Positions 1 through 9,600 of a stretch of DNA of 64,000 bases are shown here, piece by piece. Numbering within the stretch: position 1 is the stretch's first letter; each line of letters begins with the position of its first letter. Under the pieces are notes generated by a model. It had not been told where the DNA came from, made no database searches, and saw only the letters and a list, made by a program, of their open reading frames with translations. The stretch covers positions 1 through 64,000 of the forward strand of contig NZ_CANMVP010000021.1 of the NCBI RefSeq assembly GCF_947501385.1, written 5' to 3'. The DNA is from an uncultured Polaribacter sp. (GTDB taxonomy: Bacteria > Bacteroidota > Bacteroidia > Flavobacteriales > Flavobacteriaceae). The position numbers were made by a program, and so were the translations under genes.

Positions 1-26
1 TATATCTTGTCCTTCAAATTGTTCCA
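1..26 (-). CDS. Possible 5' end of a gene running off the left edge
   Basis: An ATG at 26 on the minus strand opens a frame (MEQFEGQD) that continues to the window edge. It lies 34 bases beyond the kdsA stop on the same strand, so it could be the next gene of that transcript. Only eight codons are visible, so no function can be given and the start may be fortuitous. Confidence 0.3.
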
Positions 27-60
27 TTATCCTAGTTTTATTGACTTAAATATACGGAAA

Positions 61-894
61 TTAAATGACTAACTCAAATAAATTATTTACAGTTTTTCTA
101 ATAGCCACCAAATTAGTTAATAAGCTTTCTAGATTGTCTAAATGCAACATATTTGCACCATCGCTTTTTGCATTAGCAGGATCAAAATGAGTTTCTATAA
201 ATAAGCCATCAACGTTGTTTACAATACCAGCTCTTGCAATAGTTTCAATCATTTCTGGTCTTCCACCAGTGACTCCGGCAGCTTGATTTGGTTGTTGTAA
301 CGAATGTGTAACATCTAAAATTGTAGGCGCAAATTCACGCATTTCAGGAATTCCTCTAAAATCTACAATCATATCTTGATATCCAAACATGGTTCCTCTA
401 TCGGTAATCCATGCTTTATGAGAGCCCACATCTTTTACCTTTTGTACTGCGTGTTTCATTGCAGCTGGACTCATAAATTGGCCTTTCTTTAAATTGACAA
501 CCTTTCCTGTTTTTGCAGCAGCTACTACCAAATCTGTTTGGCGCACTAAAAAAGCAGGAATCTGTAAAACATCTACATATTCAGCAGCCTTTTCAGCATC
601 AGAAACTTCATGAATATCTGTAACGGTTGGCACGTTAAAAGTTTCAGAAACTTTGCGCAATATTTTTAATGCTTTTTCATCTCCAATTCCTGTAAAACTA
701 TCAATTCTACTTCTATTTGCTTTTTTAAAACTTCCTTTAAAAATATACGGAATGGTTAATTTGTCTGTAATAGTAATTACTTTTTCAGCAATTCTTAACG
801 CCATTTCTTCACTTTCTATAGCGCAAGGTCCCGCCAAGAGAAAAAAGTTGTTTGCGTCTGTATGTTTTATATTTGGAATTTCAGATAAAATCAT
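61..894 (-). CDS. kdsA: 3-deoxy-8-phosphooctulonate (Kdo-8-P) synthase
   Basis: Cytoplasmic enzyme that condenses phosphoenolpyruvate with arabinose-5-phosphate to Kdo-8-phosphate, the first committed step to the Kdo of lipopolysaccharide inner core. The 277 residues match the usual length of about 280. Family signatures are AGPCAIES (residues 21-28), FKGSFKKANRS, QTDLV, TDRG-FGY and DVTHS. Cys24 stands where E. coli KdsA has Asn26; from family knowledge this marks the metal-dependent class, as in Aquifex. The ATG at 894 gives the canonical N-terminus. The gene is divergent from the M28 peptidase gene with only 68 bases between the two starts, so the two promoters must sit close together. A TATTTTTG box (911-918, minus strand) could be its -7 element, but no -33 TTG accompanies it. 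Confidence 0.95.
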   Translation of the reverse strand: MILSEIPNIKHTDANNFFLLAGPCAIESEEMALRIAEKVITITDKLTIPYIFKGSFKKANRSRIDSFTGIGDEKALKILRKVSETFNVPTVTDIHEVSDAEKAAEYVDVLQIPAFLVRQTDLVVAAAKTGKVVNLKKGQFMSPAAMKHAVQKVKDVGSHKAWITDRGTMFGYQDMIVDFRGIPEMREFAPTILDVTHSLQQPNQAAGVTGGRPEMIETIARAGIVNNVDGLFIETHFDPANAKSDGANMLHLDNLESLLTNLVAIRKTVNNLFELVI

Positions 895-962
895 TTGTGA
901 AAATTTTTAGCAAAAATACGAAATTAAATTCGCTATATTTATGCTTTAAAAACTCAAAAAAT

Positions 963-1961
963 ATGAAAAAAATAGTCATAGCTATTTTAGCATCTGTAAG
1001 TATCATTTCTTGTCATCCTGTTAAAAGTACAGCAACCTCTAATGTCGAAAAAACAGCTTTAAAAGTTGCTACAAATTTAATGTTGATAGATTCTAATACG
1101 GTTAGAAAACATTTATACACGTTGGCTTCAGATGCCATGGAAGGAAGAAAATCTGGAACTCCAGGAATAGAAAAAGCAGCTGTTTATATAGAAAATGAGT
1201 TTGAAAGGTTAGGCTTGGCTACTTTTGGCGATTTAACAAGTTACAGACAAACGTTTACCTTTAAGAATAGAAGAACAAAAGAAGACATTACTTCTAGTAA
1301 CATTATTGGTGTTTTAGAAGGAAAGAGTAAAAAAGACGAATATGTTATCGTTTCTGCACATTACGATCATTTAGGAATAAAAAAGAGTGGGGAAGGAGAT
1401 CTTATTTTTAATGGTGCAAATGATGATGCTTCTGGAGTTACTGGTGTTTTAGCTTTGGCAGAATATTTTAAAAAGGTTGGCCATGAAAGAACTATTGTTT
1501 TTGCGGCTTTTACTGCGGAAGAAATGGGGCTAATTGGTTCTACACATTTTGGAAAAGGAATCGATGCCAGTAAATTTGTAGCCGGAATTAATTTAGAAAT
1601 GATTGGTAAAACGCCAAGTTTTGGCCCTAATACTGCTTGGTTAACGGGTTTTGAACGTTCAGATTTTGGCACAATTATTCAGCAAAATTTAGAAGGAACA
1701 GGGTATCAATTATTTCCAGATCCGTACAAGAAATTCAATTTATTTTTTAGATCAGACAATGCTTCTTTGGCAAGATTAGGAGTGCCTTCTCATACGTTTT
1801 CTACAACGCCAATAGATGTAGATCCCGATTATCATAAAGTAACAGATGAAGCAGAAACGCTAAACATGACGGTTATTACACAAACCATTCAAGCTGTTGC
1901 AAAAGGAACAGAAAGCATTATAAACGGAAAAGATACACCAACAAGAGTTATAATTAAATAA
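963..1961 (+). CDS. M28-family zinc aminopeptidase lipoprotein
   Basis: Predicted secreted metallopeptidase. I take the ATG at 963 because it begins a lipoprotein signal (MKKIVIAILASVSIISC, lipidated Cys17); the frame is open further upstream from a TTG at 852, but that runs into kdsA. The peptidase M28 core is clear: SAHYDHLG (His133 and Asp135), NGANDDASG (Asp154/155, bridging metal ligand), TAEEMGLIGS (Glu186/187, catalytic base and ligand), and further ligands in the C-terminal part. Length is 332 residues, a single M28 domain with a short N-terminal linker. It probably trims peptides in the periplasm or at the outer membrane. It is followed after 12 bases by a second lipoprotein gene, so the pair is likely an operon ending at the 2498-2531 terminator. 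The substrate is unknown. Confidence 0.9.
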   Translation: MKKIVIAILASVSIISCHPVKSTATSNVEKTALKVATNLMLIDSNTVRKHLYTLASDAMEGRKSGTPGIEKAAVYIENEFERLGLATFGDLTSYRQTFTFKNRRTKEDITSSNIIGVLEGKSKKDEYVIVSAHYDHLGIKKSGEGDLIFNGANDDASGVTGVLALAEYFKKVGHERTIVFAAFTAEEMGLIGSTHFGKGIDASKFVAGINLEMIGKTPSFGPNTAWLTGFERSDFGTIIQQNLEGTGYQLFPDPYKKFNLFFRSDNASLARLGVPSHTFSTTPIDVDPDYHKVTDEAETLNMTVITQTIQAVAKGTESIINGKDTPTRVIIK

Positions 1962-1973
1962 AAAATAGTTGTT

Positions 1974-2492
1974 ATGAGTAATTTTAGATTTATTTTTTTG
2001 CTCTTATTTATCAGTTGTTCAACTTCTAAAGTAATTACTGATTATGATGCGAAAGAAGATTTTTCGAAATTTAAAACCTTTGATTTCTACGAAGATAATG
2101 GTGAGAATTTAAATGAATTAGATGTAAACAGAATTTCAGATATTATTTTTAACAAGCTTATAGAAACAGGATTTTTACAAAATTCAGCTCCAGATTTTTT
2201 TATCTTTTTTGACACAAATACTGCTGAAGCTCAAAATAATAATAGCATCGGAATTGGTGTTGGTTCTGGAGGTAGAAACGGTGGAATAGGAATTTCTGGA
2301 GGAATACCTATTGGAGGTAAAAAATTGAACGAAGAATTAATTATTAAGTTTATTGAAGCCAAAACTAATGATTTGTTTTGGGAAGGTTCTTTAAATTCAG
2401 TGATTAAAGAAAAAAGAACACCAGAACAAAAAGAACTGCATTTAAAAGAAGTGGTTCAAAAAATTTTAAAAGAGTTTCCTCCAAAAGGATAA
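1974..2492 (+). CDS. DUF4136-type lipoprotein
   Basis: 172-residue predicted lipoprotein: a short hydrophobic signal ending in LLFISCS (Cys15), then a domain with the features of DUF4136 (an N-terminal TDYDAKEDFSKFKTFDFY, a central poorly conserved part, and a C-terminal VQKILKEFPPKG). Residues about 82-113 form a glycine-rich insert (GIGVGSGGRNGGIGISGG), which may be a flexible loop. The family is common in Bacteroidota and Proteobacteria envelopes with no assigned biochemical role. It is likely co-transcribed with the M28 peptidase gene 12 bases upstream. Confidence 0.8.
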   Translation: MSNFRFIFLLLFISCSTSKVITDYDAKEDFSKFKTFDFYEDNGENLNELDVNRISDIIFNKLIETGFLQNSAPDFFIFFDTNTAEAQNNNSIGIGVGSGGRNGGIGISGGIPIGGKKLNEELIIKFIEAKTNDLFWEGSLNSVIKEKRTPEQKELHLKEVVQKILKEFPPKG

Positions 2493-2497
2493 AAAAT

Positions 2498-2531
2498 AAA
2501 ATCTCCTAAAAATTCATTTTTAGAAGATTTT
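2498..2531. terminator. Bidirectional intrinsic terminator
   Basis: Arms AAAATCTCCTAAAAA and TTTTTAGAAGATTTT pair around a four-base loop, with A- and T-rich ends on both sides. It lies between convergent genes (the DUF4136 stop at 2492 and the minus-strand stop at 2555), so it can end transcription from either side. Confidence 0.75.
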
Positions 2532-2554
2532 ATTTACTGTTGTAAAATTAAAGA

Positions 2555-3001
2555 TTAAAATTGGTACCTAACAGACAAACCTAAATCAGAATTCAATCCA
2601 TCTAAATTACCCGTAATTCCAATTTCTGGTCTGTAATCAATAGAAATCATTAAAGGAATATCAAAACTATACTCAATACCAATAACACCAGAAGCGAAAA
2701 GAGAAGTTCTGTTGGCATCATAAATTCCTCCTCCTGCACCCGCAAACCAATTGAATTTATCTTCTAAATTCCAAACCCATTGATACAAACCGGTAAGCTT
2801 CACATCGCTAAAAGCATCTCTTAAACCAAGATTTACTTCTAAACGGTTATTCTCTTTTAACTTTCTTTGATAGGATATTTCAGAACCAAAACCATCATTG
2901 CTTCCTAAACGCAAACCAATTGCATTGTCTGAAATTTCTTGTGCGTTTGATGAAAATATTGCCGCAAAAATAAAACTACATACTATTAATACTTTTTTCA
3001 T
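2555..3001 (-). CDS. Small predicted outer-membrane protein, paralogue A
   Basis: 148 residues: a signal peptide (MKKVLIVCSFIFAAIFSSNAQ), then a body of alternating hydrophobic and polar residues ending in an aromatic residue (SVRYQF), typical of a small beta-barrel. It shares the core NAIGLRLGSNDGFG-EISYQR and the segment YQWVWN-FNWFAG-GGG with the next gene upstream, so the two are tandem duplicates. The ATG at 3001 is chosen over an in-frame upstream start at 3037, because a TACCTTTG promoter box lies between them. I know this type only as uncharacterised flavobacterial proteins; OmpW-like or porin-like is a guess. Confidence 0.75.
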   Translation of the reverse strand: MKKVLIVCSFIFAAIFSSNAQEISDNAIGLRLGSNDGFGSEISYQRKLKENNRLEVNLGLRDAFSDVKLTGLYQWVWNLEDKFNWFAGAGGGIYDANRTSLFASGVIGIEYSFDIPLMISIDYRPEIGITGNLDGLNSDLGLSVRYQF

Positions 3002-3013
3002 GTTTTTTATTTT

Positions 3014-3021
3014 CAAAGGTA
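3014..3021 (-). promoter_or_regulatory. Candidate -7 box for the 2555-3001 gene
   Basis: On the minus strand this reads TACCTTTG, a match to the Bacteroidota -7 consensus TAnnTTTG, 12 bases before the ATG at 3001. No clear -33 TTG is present at the usual distance, so it is a weak call. If real, the leader is only a few bases long. Confidence 0.35.
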
Positions 3022-3059
3022 TATTATTTTCAATCATTAAGAATAAATTATTAAAAAAA

Positions 3060-3087
3060 AATCCTCTAAAAATTAATTTAGAGGATT
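3060..3087 (-). terminator. Intrinsic terminator after paralogue B
   Basis: The inverted repeat AATCCTCTAAA / TTTAGAGGATT has a short AT-rich loop. On the minus strand it is followed by a run of T, placing it as the terminator of the 3111-3593 gene and separating the two paralogues into independent transcripts. Confidence 0.75.
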
Positions 3088-3110
3088 CCTTAAACAGTTA
3101 ATATTGGGTT

Positions 3111-3593
3111 TTAGAATTGGTATCTAATACTAAAAGCTATATCATTATCGTAATCATTAAAGTTACTTCCAAAACCGTATTCTGGTCTTAAATCTAACGA
3201 AAGTAAAATAGGAGCACTTGGAAAATTGTATTCAATTCCAATATCACCAGCTGCAAAAACAAATGTTTCAGAAAAATCACTGTTATCATTTTTGCTACTG
3301 TAGTTTCCTAAACCACCACCAACACCTGCGTACCAGTTAAAACCTCCATCAATGTTCCAAACCCACTGATAAATACCAGTAGCTTTAAAACCATCGTAGT
3401 TATTGTTGTCTCTTAGACCTAAATCAATTTCTAATCTGTTGTTGTCGCCTAAAGCTCTTTGGTAAGAAATTTCTCCTCCAAAACCATCATTGTCGCCTAA
3501 ACGTAAACCAATAGCATTTTTAGAAATACTTTGGGCGTTTGCTGAAAATGCGCCCGCTACTAAAAGACCGATAATTAAAAATGTTTTTTTCAT
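3111..3593 (-). CDS. Small predicted outer-membrane protein, paralogue B
   Basis: 160 residues with a signal peptide (MKKTFLIIGLLVAGAFSANAQ) and a barrel-like body ending SIRYQF. It shares with paralogue A the NAIGLRLG-NDGFGGEISYQR core, NNRLEIDLGLRD, YQWVWN and the FNWYAGVGGG segment; the main difference is a longer acidic loop (SSKNDNSDFSE, about residues 100-110). Each copy has its own terminator, so they may be regulated separately. No function is known to me. Confidence 0.75.
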   Translation of the reverse strand: MKKTFLIIGLLVAGAFSANAQSISKNAIGLRLGDNDGFGGEISYQRALGDNNRLEIDLGLRDNNNYDGFKATGIYQWVWNIDGGFNWYAGVGGGLGNYSSKNDNSDFSETFVFAAGDIGIEYNFPSAPILLSLDLRPEYGFGSNFNDYDNDIAFSIRYQF

Positions 3594-3687
3594 AATATTA
3601 TATTTAATTTGATTGAATGGCGAAGTTAGAACTATTATGTTAGCTTAATGGTCTCATTCAAATGATATATTGATACAAACGAAATTT

Positions 3688-6600
3688 TTAATTATTTATT
3701 TTAAGACGAATTCCTTTTGAATGGCTGCTAAATTCTGGAGCATACATACTTTGTATTGTTGTAATTCCATTGCTAAAATTACCCGCATTGTTTACCCGAA
3801 CATCATATTCAAAAGCATAGACTCCTTTTGGCAAACGATCAAAAAAGAAATTGGTGGCTGCATCTTTTGTACTTTCATAATACCCCAAATTGTCTTGCCA
3901 TTTGTATCTAGAAAGCACGTTAATTGGTTCTACACCAGAAGCTCTCATGTCTTTCATGTGAATAAATTCTAGATCTCTGTCTGAATGCAATGCTATTCTT
4001 ATGGTGATTAAGTCTCCTACTTTTAAATTTGTTGTACTATTGATTTCTTTTAATTCTTTTCCGGTGTCAGAATTTACTTTTAAGAAGAGTTTTTTATTTA
4101 GTTTTAGTGGCGTTTTAGCCGAAGTAATTTTATCTAAATCTTCAAAATACTGCCAATACAAACCTCCCCAAGCAATACCATCCCCTTTTTTATTGATGGT
4201 AACTTCACTCATATTAGGAATAATTTCATTGCCATTCCAAGAAGTTTTAAAATAACCTGTACCAGCTTCAACTTTTACATTTTCCATTGCTGTTGGATTG
4301 ATCTTTTTATCACCAATCGTAATATCTACCATTTCGGTAATAGAAACCCAATTACTACCATTTAATAGCAATGCATATACTGCTTCAGTAGTTGCTTTTG
4401 TTGTTTTCCATCGGTTTGTCTGTTTATTTTTTAAAAGCCAAATCTTAAGGTTATCAATCGTTTCTAGCTTGTCCTGATGAATATCAGCCTCTAAAATTTC
4501 AGAGAAAACCTCAATCATTAATGCTTGAGTTTCTACAGGAGCTTGATAATAATAATAACCAGCAGTATTAGACTTCCAGTACATTCCTAATTCATCTGAA
4601 GTAATGCTATTTTCTTTTAAAGATTTTAAAATCTTGTTGGCAACTGCTTTTTTATCATTTCTAAAAAGGGATAAAGCTATTTGTCCTTTCGCATAGATGT
4701 TATAATCATTCCAGTATTTTTGAGATTGATTTTGATAGTAAGAGATTGCCGTTTTAGTTTTATCATTTTTAGAAATAGCATCATAAAAACTACGCATGTA
4801 TAGATACTGAATGGTAAAATAATTCAAATGATTTTTAGCTAAATAGTCTTCGTATTTTTTATTTCCTTTTTCTGCTTTTATTTTTGACGCATTTTGAAGG
4901 ATTTTTTGATATTGAGTTACTATTTCTTTATCTAAATATTTTACCGCTTTTTCAAGCATTGTTTTTGTCGTTTGATCAAATTCTGAAACCCCTAATTTTT
5001 GTAAATGACCAAAGCCAGTTGCAATGTGTTGGGTAATAAAGTTGTTTTCATATCTACCACCTTTAAACCAAGAAAATCCACCAGAATTCATCTGAATATT
5101 TTTTAATTTATGAATGGCTTTCTGCTGTTCATTTTTCATTTTATTCAAATCGAACAGTAAGGCAATTCTCTTTTTTTGCTCAGTTTCAGACTGTGCATCT
5201 CTTAACCAAGGAGTTTCTTGAATAATCAGTGATTTTAATTCCTGATTTTTTTCTAAATTGGAAAGTAATGCATCAGAAGATTTCCAAGCATTAAATACTC
5301 CCTGAATTCGAGGATTTGAATTGGCGACAAAACTTGCCAAGGTATTGGCATAATATCTAGCAAATATTTGCTCTGAACATTCATAAGGATATTCCATCAA
5401 ATAAGGCAAAGATTGAATGGCGTACCAAACAGGATTTGACGTCATTTCTAATGTCAACTTATGATTTTTTAGCGTTGAAGAACTGTTTTGCTTCAATTTA
5501 TCTAAAGTAAAAGTTTTTGTTTGATTCGAACGAACCCACATTGGCAATGTTTCTGTAACCAACATTCTATTAGATAATACAGGTAAGACATTTTGTTCTC
5601 CGTCAGAAAAATCACCTGCTTTCGCCACAATTTTATATTGAACTGCTTGCACAGTTTCTGGAATTGATAAACTCCAAGAAACGTTTGCATTTCCATCTTT
5701 ATCAACAGAAAAGCCCACTCTGTCAGTTCCTGACATCTCTCCCAAAGGGAGAGAACCACTCTTGCTTAATAAGTTTTGCGTGATTTCTTTTCCAGAAATA
5801 GCATCCGTTAAAATCAATTTTGCAAATCCGCTTAATTGATTGTTTGTTAAATTCGTAATTTTTGCACTTAAAGAAATTGTATCTTTTTCTCTTAAAAAAC
5901 GTGGTGCATTTGGCACAACCATTAATTCTTTTTGTGTAACCGTCTGTAAAGTCTTTGTAGCCGATTTTAAATCTTTTGTATGTGCCAGTAATTGCAATTT
6001 CCATCTGGTTAAAGCTTCAGGCATTGTAAAAGAAAAACTAACTTTTCCGTTTTTATCTGTTCTTAATTGTGGAAAAAAGAAGGCAGTTTCTTGAAAGTTT
6101 TTACGAATCTGAACGCCATCGAAAGAAATTTTTTCTTGTTCTTTTTCCTTTCCATATCCAACTACAACAATTTCATCTAAAGAATCTGCTGCATCTACTT
6201 CAGGAGACACTAAAGAAGACTCTTCCATTTCATCTGAGACCATTTGAACCCGCTCTGCTTGTCCATTAGATACTTTAGAAATCCTTGAATTTCCTCTTAA
6301 ATAGAGTTGTTGATTTCTTCCAAATTGAAATCCATACCAGTTATAATTAGGATATTTTACAGATGGAAATTCATTATAATTGCTACGATTATTAACCATT
6401 TGAAACCTATTTGTTCCAAAACTCTGTTTGGCAGTGCTGGTTTCATAAGAATAGTAAGTTCTTTTTTTTGAAATAGGATTGAATTGCCAATTATGAGGTC
6501 TAAATTCGTCTAAAGAAGCATCATACATAGAAGCCAACATTTCAGCAGCCATGGTATCTTTTTCATCATTTTTTATGGTGAAACTCCATTTTTCTTCTGC

Positions 6601-9600
6601 GCCGGGTTGTAGCTTGTCTCTAAAAATATTGGTTTCTATTGCTATGGGTGAAAGTTGTTTTTCAATAACTTTTACGAATAGACTTCCGCTTTTAAAATCA
6701 TTAAAATTCACATAATGATATTTTACTGCAAAACCACCAAGATCTTCTTTGTTTACAGGAATTTTAATCGTTTTTGTAGAATTGTTTAATTTTAACAAAC
6801 GCGTTTCAATAATTGTATGATTTTTTTCTATTTGAACAACAACCGTCATGTCTTTCGAAGCAGAACCAACTTGAAGTTCAACAATGTCTCCAACTTTATA
6901 GTTTGTTTTATTGGTATTAATTACAAACAATTTATTGTCAGCAACTTGTTCTCCTTTTGTTGAATAGAGGCTGAACCTTTTCTCATCTTTTACTGCTTGT
7001 CCGAATGTATCCTCACTTTCTAATATAGCAATGTATTTTCCTAAAGGCCAGTTTTTGGTATTTTCAAGCTGAATTTCTTTGGAAACTTTTGTGTCGAACT
7101 TTTTAGAAAACACCAATTGCCCTTTTTTCCAGGTATTGGCGTCTTCTTCATGCTTTAAATAGGCATCATTAGGAAACAATCTTCTGAATTCACGTTCAGA
7201 AATATCTTGGTAATCTGGCGCATTCCAAGGGCTATCTCTTAATGGATTTTGAGGTGCTAATAACTTGTAAATTTTCACAATTCCTTTAGCAGGAACAAAT
7301 TCGCCATTTAAGTTTTTTGTTTCAACTTTTATGGTGGTTTCTTTTTCGTTTTTTGCTATTTTTTCATCCATAGCAATGGTTGCCACTAAAGAATGATACC
7401 CAACTTTTACAATAGTTGTAGCGCTTCTTGTTTCTCCATTGACATCTGTTACGTCTGCTGTAACTTCATAGGTAAAAATTGGTAGGTTTTCTTTGGAAAC
7501 TGTTTTATCAGGAATTGCTTTAAATAGGATTTCGAATTCACCTTTAGCATTTGTAGTACTTTCTCCGTTTGTGATTTCTTGCGAACTCGAGTTGTAAATA
7601 GGTCTTCGCCAAGAATACCAAGCAGGATATTGTACCTTTCGATGTACGCGGTAAACCACATTCGCATCTGTGATATTGGCGCCAGAAAAAGATTTTGCAA
7701 ACCCTTTTACCAATACAGAATCGTTTAGTTTGATACTTTCTGTAATGGGTTTGAATTCGGTTTTAAATTTGGGTCTCTTGTATTCTTCGACAGCAATTAT
7801 GGCAGAATTCCCATAATCGAATTTATAATTGTATTTGCTTTTTCTTGCTGAACTTTTATTAATTTCAACTGAAAAATTACCTGTTAAACCATTGTTTGGA
7901 ATGATGAATTCGCCAGAAATTGAGCCAAATTCATTTAATTTTAAATGCAAGGTTTTTACAACTTGATTGTTTACGTCTTTTAAAACAACCTCAACAAATT
8001 CATCTATAAATATTGCTGAATTTTCTCCTAGTTTTTTAAGAACTATTGCCTTAAAATAAACAGTTTGCCCGGGTCTGTAAATACTTCTATCTGTAAAAAT
8101 AAACGGTTTTAGGTAAGAGCGCTCTTTTTGAATATTGTTTTGTTTCTCATTTTTTCTTAAAAATTGATTTCCGAACTTAGCAACATCATTTTTTGTTTTT
8201 ACTGAAAATGTCACATTCTGAAAATAATTGTAGCTCTTATAAGTTGCAAAACCATTTTTATTGGTAATTAATTTTTTATTGATATAACCACCTCTTTGTT
8301 TTTGCTTGTTTTGAAGATGAATTTCGGCATTCTTAATAGGCGCTCCATTCACTCGATCAACAATTTGATAGTTGTGAATGTTATTAAACGTATTGTGAAT
8401 TAATGCTAAGTTGGTTGCTTGAAATGGAGTTGCTCCAAAAATGATATTTTTATCCAGACTTGCTGTTTCTGAAGCTAGAATAAGATACATTCCATTGTCA
8501 AACTTAGGGACAATGACTTCTGTAGTGTGAGATAGATAATCGTTTTCATTTCTTAAGGTCTCATTCCACTTTTTAACAATTTCAAACTTGTTTATAAACT
8601 TAATTTTTTCTTCAACTTTATAAATTTTCTGATAGTTTTCTAGTTGTGCTTCTGTGATTTTAAAAGCTTTAAAAAATAATTTATCAATATTTTTATAGGA
8701 GATTAATAATCTCGAATGGGTTTGAATAGGAACGTAATGTTCTGCTTGAATAGAAAGTCTTTTTTCTTTAATCTTCGCTTTTAAAACGGTACATTTTTTT
8801 GCTCCTAAACTTTTTGGGTATTTTGTGATAATTTCATTACAAATTTCTAAAGCTTCTCTATTTTTAAATTGCGCTGTTTTATCTTTTGAATCTTTGTAAG
8901 ATTCTGCTTTTTCTTTACATATTTTCGCTATTTCAAATGCGTACAAAGCTACAGATTCGTGTTTTTTATGAGCCTCTTTTGAATCTTGTAAGGTTTCTAA
9001 ATAGCGTGCTGCTTTGTTTTCAAAAATGGCGTTTTTTCTAACAAATTGAAGTCTTTCAATATCTATCGCTGCCAATGCATTTTTGTTGTCTTCTTTTAAA
9101 TGAAAAGCAATGACTTTTTGATAGGTTTTTAAAGCATTCAACTGTAACGATAAACTGTCTTTTGAGGTAATTTTTAAAGTTGAAAATATTTGAGCATCGC
9201 ATAAAAAATCAGAATTATCAATAGTGAATTTATAAGAAGGTCTTGTAATTGATGTTTCTGAAGATTTGTAAAATTTTAAAGCATTATTTGCTAGAAAATC
9301 ATACAATGTTGGGCTGTAAATTTTGCTGTTTTTTTCAAGCTGTAGAATTTCAGAAAATTCGCCAATATTTATTTTTTGAAGTTTTTGTTCGTCTTTTAAA
9401 GATGTTTTAAAATGAAGATGAATTTCTTTAAAAAGTGTATTTAAATCCCACGTTCTAAAGTCTTGTGCTGAGCTTGATGAAGTATTTTCTAATGAAGTTC
9501 TGTTGTAAAATTTGTACCTGTTTTGATTAAAGTATTGCCAGTATAAGTTGGCCAATACATTTTCCAATACATTTTTTGTTGGAAATTCGCTTTCCGAAAT

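Noticed and set aside
852..962. N-terminal extension of the M28 peptidase to a TTG at 852
   Set aside because: It would overlap kdsA and bury the lipoprotein signal, which begins cleanly at 963.
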